The notes below the pieces were generated by a model. The model saw only the letters and a list, made by a program, of their open reading frames with translations, had not been told where the DNA came from and made no database searches. From Nitrososphaeraceae archaeon (GTDB lineage: Archaea > Thermoproteota > Nitrososphaeria > Nitrososphaerales > Nitrososphaeraceae), in contig JAJNBK010000030.1 of the NCBI GenBank assembly GCA_021155845.1, positions 1-8,232 of the forward strand: a DNA stretch of 8,232 nucleotides, given 5' to 3'. Below, one piece after another: positions 5,900-8,232 of the stretch (the first letter of the stretch is position 1; each line of letters starts with the position of its first letter). The translations under genes and the position numbers were made by a program.

Positions 5900-6153
5900 A
5901 TGGGGAAAATTGAAATACATATCAAAGAGATTAACATAACTGGAAGATTAACTAACTGAAGAATTGAAAAGGCTGTAGGATTATACAATCAAGATCAATT
6001 CATTTTAATGGAATCACCAGCCTTGGGCTCATATATGTTGGAGTAAGTTTTTCGTATATATTTCAGGTAATGGCTTTAATACTTTTATGGAAGAGGATGT
6101 GAAAATGGAGTGATTAAATATTTGAAAAGTTGAATAACTTGCTTGAAAAATGA
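5900..6153 (+). pseudogene. Broken gene of unknown family, one stop and two frame changes
   Basis: From ATG 5900 the frame reads MGKIEIHIKEINITGRLTN, meets TGA at 5957-5959 and carries on in the same frame as RIEKAVGLYNQDQFILMESP, then ALGSYMLE, to TAA at 6044-6046. Directly after, the next frame gives FFVYISGNGFNTFMEEDVKM, ending at 6111-6113. A third frame gives IFEKLNNLLEK, ending at 6151-6153. The pieces abut without gaps and are soluble, strand-then-helix in character, so together they would make a protein of roughly 80 residues. A gene inactivated by one nonsense change and two small indels is the best reading. An in-frame GTG at 5891 is an alternative start. No family recognised. Confidence 0.4.
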
Positions 6154-6277
6154 CAATAACAATAATTCCATATACAAAATACGGGACACTAAAAAACACA
6201 TAATTTTCACAACAAAAGGATATTATATTTTCATCTTCAAATTACTTTTGTAAGAACATATCTAAGTGTTTGACTCA

Positions 6278-6382
6278 ATGCCAGTTATTATTGATAATGT
6301 ATTCTTGTTTGCGATTTTACTTACTATCTTGAAAGAACTTCTGATCTTAACTGCTGATAATGGCTTAGCAACAATTTATTAG
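6278..6382 (+). CDS. Short hydrophobic segment, perhaps the lost N-terminal anchor of the next gene
   Basis: ATG 6278 opens 34 codons: MPVIIDNVFLFAILLTILKE, then LLILTADNGLATIY, and TAG at 6380-6382. The centre is one or two hydrophobic turns long enough for a membrane helix. An in-frame GTG at 6266 is an alternative start. The downstream frame, open from 6369, begins QQFIRRKKIVNRLPNP; its basic cluster is what normally follows a membrane helix on the cytoplasmic side. Joining the two needs a single +1 shift near 6370-6382. It may therefore be the anchor of the 6405-6917 protein, split by an indel, or a separate small membrane peptide. Confidence 0.35.
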   Translation: MPVIIDNVFLFAILLTILKELLILTADNGLATIY

Positions 6383-6404
6383 GAGAAAGAAAATAGTTAA
6401 TCGT

Positions 6405-6917
6405 TTGCCTAATCCACGAATGGTAAGTGCTAGGTCATTCTTTTCTAGAATGAATCAATATAGAAATGAAAATTGGCTGACTGATGCTCAGTTACTAAAA
6501 GGAAGTGAAGAATTCTTCAGATCAAACAACTATTATAATATTGAATATAATAGAATCTTTGATCAAGGAAGACAGATTTTTTCTTCACCAATAGTTGCAT
6601 CTAAAATGAAAGGGAGAGAAGACATAGAAATAATTGTAGCTGTTTTTAGATCTAAGATAACCCATTATGATCTTAGTTTTTTTGGAATTCTAGAATCACT
6701 GCTATATGATATGGTGGACAATTATGAAAATACAAACTTGATGCTTGTCACAGACTCACTATCATACATACCAATTATCAAGATTGAAGAATTAAGCGTC
6801 ATAATTGAAAATATGATGAAAGACGGATTGTATGTTTTATTTCTTAACCATAGATTTGCTTATGCGTTATTTGACCACTTTGAAAATTTCACTAAACCTA
6901 TCCCAGTTAAAGATTAG
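6405..6917 (+). CDS. Conserved-looking alpha/beta protein, unknown function, start uncertain
   Basis: A 170-residue frame from TTG 6405 with clearly real protein sequence. Residues 1-60 are helical and rich in aromatic and Asn residues (RSFFSRMNQYRNENWL, EEFFRSNNYYNIEYNR). Then come strand IEIIVAVFRSK (74-84), helix DLSFFGILESLLYDMVDN (89-106), strand NLMLVTDSLS (111-120), helix IEELSVIIENMMKDG (127-141), strand LYVLFLNHR (142-150) and a short helical end. This order recalls PD-(D/E)XK nuclease-like folds (Asp73 before the strand, Lys84 after it), but the usual Glu is replaced (FRSK), so the comparison is tentative. ATG 6420 is an alternative start. In the same frame an ATG at 6360 is followed two codons later by TAG (6366-6368), and the 12 codons after that TAG look coding, so the annotated start is probably not the original one. 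Confidence 0.75.
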   Translation: MPNPRMVSARSFFSRMNQYRNENWLTDAQLLKGSEEFFRSNNYYNIEYNRIFDQGRQIFSSPIVASKMKGREDIEIIVAVFRSKITHYDLSFFGILESLLYDMVDNYENTNLMLVTDSLSYIPIIKIEELSVIIENMMKDGLYVLFLNHRFAYALFDHFENFTKPIPVKD

Positions 6918-6964
6918 ATAATGCCCATATAATAAATCCAAATCATATTAAAGAATAATATAGA

Positions 6965-6998
6965 GTAGGTAAGCCATCACTAACTTACATATATCTAC
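6965..6998 (+). promoter_or_regulatory. Nested hairpin between the two downstream genes
   Basis: GTAAG (6969-6973) pairs with CTTAC (6984-6988) and, outside it, GTAG (6965-6968) pairs with CTAC (6995-6998), with a 6-nt bulge ATATAT on the 3' side. It lies about 50 bases after one stop codon and 55-90 before the next gene. It could be a 3' structure of the first transcript or a protein-binding dyad for the second. Confidence 0.25.
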
Positions 6999-7055
6999 CT
7001 CATTATTTAGTAATACTAATTGTTTGGAATAGAAAATAAGAAGATAAAATGGAAA

Positions 7056-7523
7056 ATGGAATATGAAGATACAATATACAAAATTTATGATTGGGACAAA
7101 AATTTAGCAGGATACTTTTTCCCAAAATATGATTTAGTAGAACCGTCTAAAGATAGCAGCAGTGAAGAAGACATTATCGAAAGATTGAATAAGTCACATA
7201 AAAAAGTTTTAGGCGGAGATCTCATGATTCCCATGATTAAACTGAATCTATTTGATAAAGAGGAAGAAGAAGTAATAGATTTGGATTATACCATTAGAGC
7301 ACTGGGTGAAAATCTCCAACGAACACGAGTATGGAAGCAATGGTTGCAGCAAAATCACAAGCAATATGAGATAATTGGCAATGCGGTATATACTGCAAGA
7401 GAGGACAGGAACATGCTTTCCATTGTTCTTAGAATGAAATCAACTATTACATTGGGAGAAAAAGAAATGTCTATGGCATTAACTCCATTATTAGATAATC
7501 TACATGAAGATGGCCTTTTATAG
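7056..7523 (+). CDS. Protein of 155 residues, unknown family
   Basis: I do not recognise the family. From ATG 7056 the protein begins MEYEDTIYKIYDWDKNLAGY, an aromatic, strand-rich start. A Ser/Glu-rich linker follows (EPSKDSSSEEDIIE, residues 29-42), then VLGGDLMIPMIKLNLF (51-66), an acidic run (DKEEEEVIDLD) and helix TIRALGENLQRTRVWKQWLQ (79-98). The C-terminal part alternates strands and helix (YEIIGNAVYTA, NMLSIVLRMKSTITLG, MALTPLLDNLH). It has no membrane segment or cysteine and appears soluble and intact. The frame extends 12 codons further to a TTG at 7020, directly after a stop; ATG 7056 is preferred because no ribosome-binding site supports the TTG, but NKKIKWK before it also looks protein-like. 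Same strand as its neighbours, 138 bases after the previous gene. Confidence 0.8.
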   Translation: MEYEDTIYKIYDWDKNLAGYFFPKYDLVEPSKDSSSEEDIIERLNKSHKKVLGGDLMIPMIKLNLFDKEEEEVIDLDYTIRALGENLQRTRVWKQWLQQNHKQYEIIGNAVYTAREDRNMLSIVLRMKSTITLGEKEMSMALTPLLDNLHEDGLL

Positions 7524-7632
7524 GATGATGTAAATACCAGCTTTTAAAGTATCCCTACAATTGACTTTTTGGTTCTGAAGACTATTTGAATCGTTGATCA
7601 TTATCAGCACCCTTTTAGAGACTGTAAAATGA

Positions 7633-7857
7633 TATGCTGAGAGAGGCTTTTTATACCACGTTGACGAATATAAGATTGTACTGACTCTTTATAACAGTAT
7701 TAAATATGAACGGGAGGAATGCCCAGCATATTGTCTTGGTACTTCCAAAATACAAGTATGTTCAACATGCAAGAGCACGGGTTTTATCCTTGTACCAGAT
7801 GACACAGGCAAAACAGATAAGCTGTTCATTGAGGAATGTCCTGAATGTAATTCTTGA
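7633..7857 (+). pseudogene. Zinc-ribbon protein without a usable start codon
   Basis: The frame 7633-7857 (74 codons) contains ECPAYC, then VCSTCKSTGFILVPDDTGK and EECPECNS at the end. CxxC (visible residues 43-46) and CxxC (69-72) about 22 residues apart are the standard metal ligands of a small zinc ribbon; the earlier CxxxC may be a second site. The N-terminal 28 residues (YAERGFLYHVDEYKIVLTLY onward) are ordinary protein sequence. No ATG, GTG or TTG is in frame; the frame follows a TGA at 7630-7632. An ATG at 7629 in the adjacent frame stops after three codons, so a small indel just after the start would explain the pattern. A non-standard ATT start at Ile-Lys-Tyr-Glu-Arg is another possibility. 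Function could be nucleic-acid or protein binding; nothing here decides. A 54-codon ATG frame overlaps it and is probably a shadow. Confidence 0.55.
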
Positions 7858-7957
7858 ATTAATGAATTTATAATGAATATGACCGTCAGTATATGGAGAT
7901 AATGGCTTTCATAAGTTAATTATACCTTTATTACATAGTTGAAATATATCTATATAT

Positions 7958-7984
7958 CATAGTAATATTGCGATCCATAGTAAT
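7958..7984. repeat. Direct repeat of CATAGTAAT
   Basis: CATAGTAAT occurs at 7958-7966 and again at 7976-7984, start to start 18 bases. The intervening bases ATTGCGATC differ from the flanks. A tandem binding site or chance are both possible. Confidence 0.4.
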
Positions 7985-8129
7985 TTTTGGTCATTGTTTT
8001 CTCCACTTCCGACGCTACCTTCAATACCTAATATTATAGCAGAGGCAATTGCTTTTATGAATGATAGATTTACTTCCAAAGACTATAATGAACTATATAG
8101 ATACAGAATCAGTTCCGTGACCTTCGATA

Positions 8130-8231
8130 TCAAGTAACTGTTATTGGAAAGTCTACTAATTCTCCAGTATTGTTGATGTTTGAAACCCTTACCATGACAG
8201 AGCCGACATTCTCATCTGTAAAAGTGAAAGA
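8130..8231 (-). CDS. Possible C-terminal end of a surface/secreted protein (partial)
   Basis: The minus strand is open from the window edge to TGA 8130-8132. It encodes SFTFTDENVGSVMVRVSNIN followed by NTGELVDFPITVT. This strand-rich pattern with TFTDEN, NINNTGE and DFPITVT resembles the last beta-sandwich domain of large exported proteins of ammonia-oxidising archaea as I know them. Those usually continue to a PEFG-like or hydrophobic C-terminus. Here the frame stops right after ITVT; other minus frames beyond it are open but show no clear anchor. A competing plus-strand frame covers the same bases (8101-8232), so the strand is not settled. Confidence 0.35.
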   Translation of the reverse strand, partial: SFTFTDENVGSVMVRVSNINNTGELVDFPITVT

Positions 8232-8232
8232 T

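Noticed and set aside
7690..7875. Plus-strand ATG frame overlapping the zinc ribbon
   Set aside because: It shares bases with the CxxC...CxxC frame in another phase and has no motif, so it is taken as a shadow.
1..8232. CRISPR array, rRNA, complete insertion sequence or replication origin
   Set aside because: No regularly spaced repeats, rRNA-like conserved blocks, transposase motifs or clustered origin repeats were seen on reading both strands.

Overview
The window is AT-rich (about one third G+C by eye) and sparsely coding. It most likely comes from a soil ammonia-oxidising archaeon of the Nitrososphaeria (Thaumarchaeota), perhaps near Nitrosocosmicus/Nitrososphaera. The grounds are an F420-dependent luciferase-like oxidoreductase, a small exported peptide with an Ala-rich signal ending AEA-KN, few Shine-Dalgarno sites, AT-rich TATA-like boxes close to start codons, and long gaps full of gene debris. 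The assignment is inferred from composition and protein style, not from a marker gene.

Layout. 2-1063 (+): the C-terminal ~350 residues of a patatin-like phospholipase, cut by the window edge. 1108-1295 (+): a small exported two-cysteine peptide gene broken by a one-base frameshift just after its start. 1296-2500: no intact gene, only weak minus-strand remnants, best at 2149-2491. 2563-3528 (+): an intact F420-dependent oxidoreductase, the best-identified gene here. 3529-4222: two dyad elements, a possible 39-residue minus-strand gene, membrane-protein debris and a (AG)10 microsatellite. 4223-4477 (-): a small acidic protein of unknown function. 4478-5900: mostly non-coding, with a doubtful 65-residue ORF, a terminator-like hairpin and minus-strand fragments of a membrane-anchored Pro-rich polypeptide. 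5900-6153 (+): a reading frame broken by a stop and frameshifts. 6278-7857 (+): a same-strand set made of a hydrophobic leader segment, a 170-residue alpha/beta protein, a 155-residue conserved-looking protein and a zinc-ribbon protein without a usable start codon. 7858-8232: repeats and, at the right edge, what may be the end of a minus-strand surface-protein gene.

No metabolic pathway links the genes. The patatin-like hydrolase and the oxidoreductase look like stand-alone enzymes. The 6278-7857 cluster is the only candidate functional unit. Its members are unrecognised: one has a fold pattern reminiscent of degenerate PD-(D/E)XK nucleases, one a CxxC...CxxC ribbon. The main theme is decay: several reading frames are interrupted by one or two small lesions. 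Stop-free runs of about 40 codons are common by chance at this composition (roughly several dozen expected in six frames), so remnants supported only by an open run are scored low.
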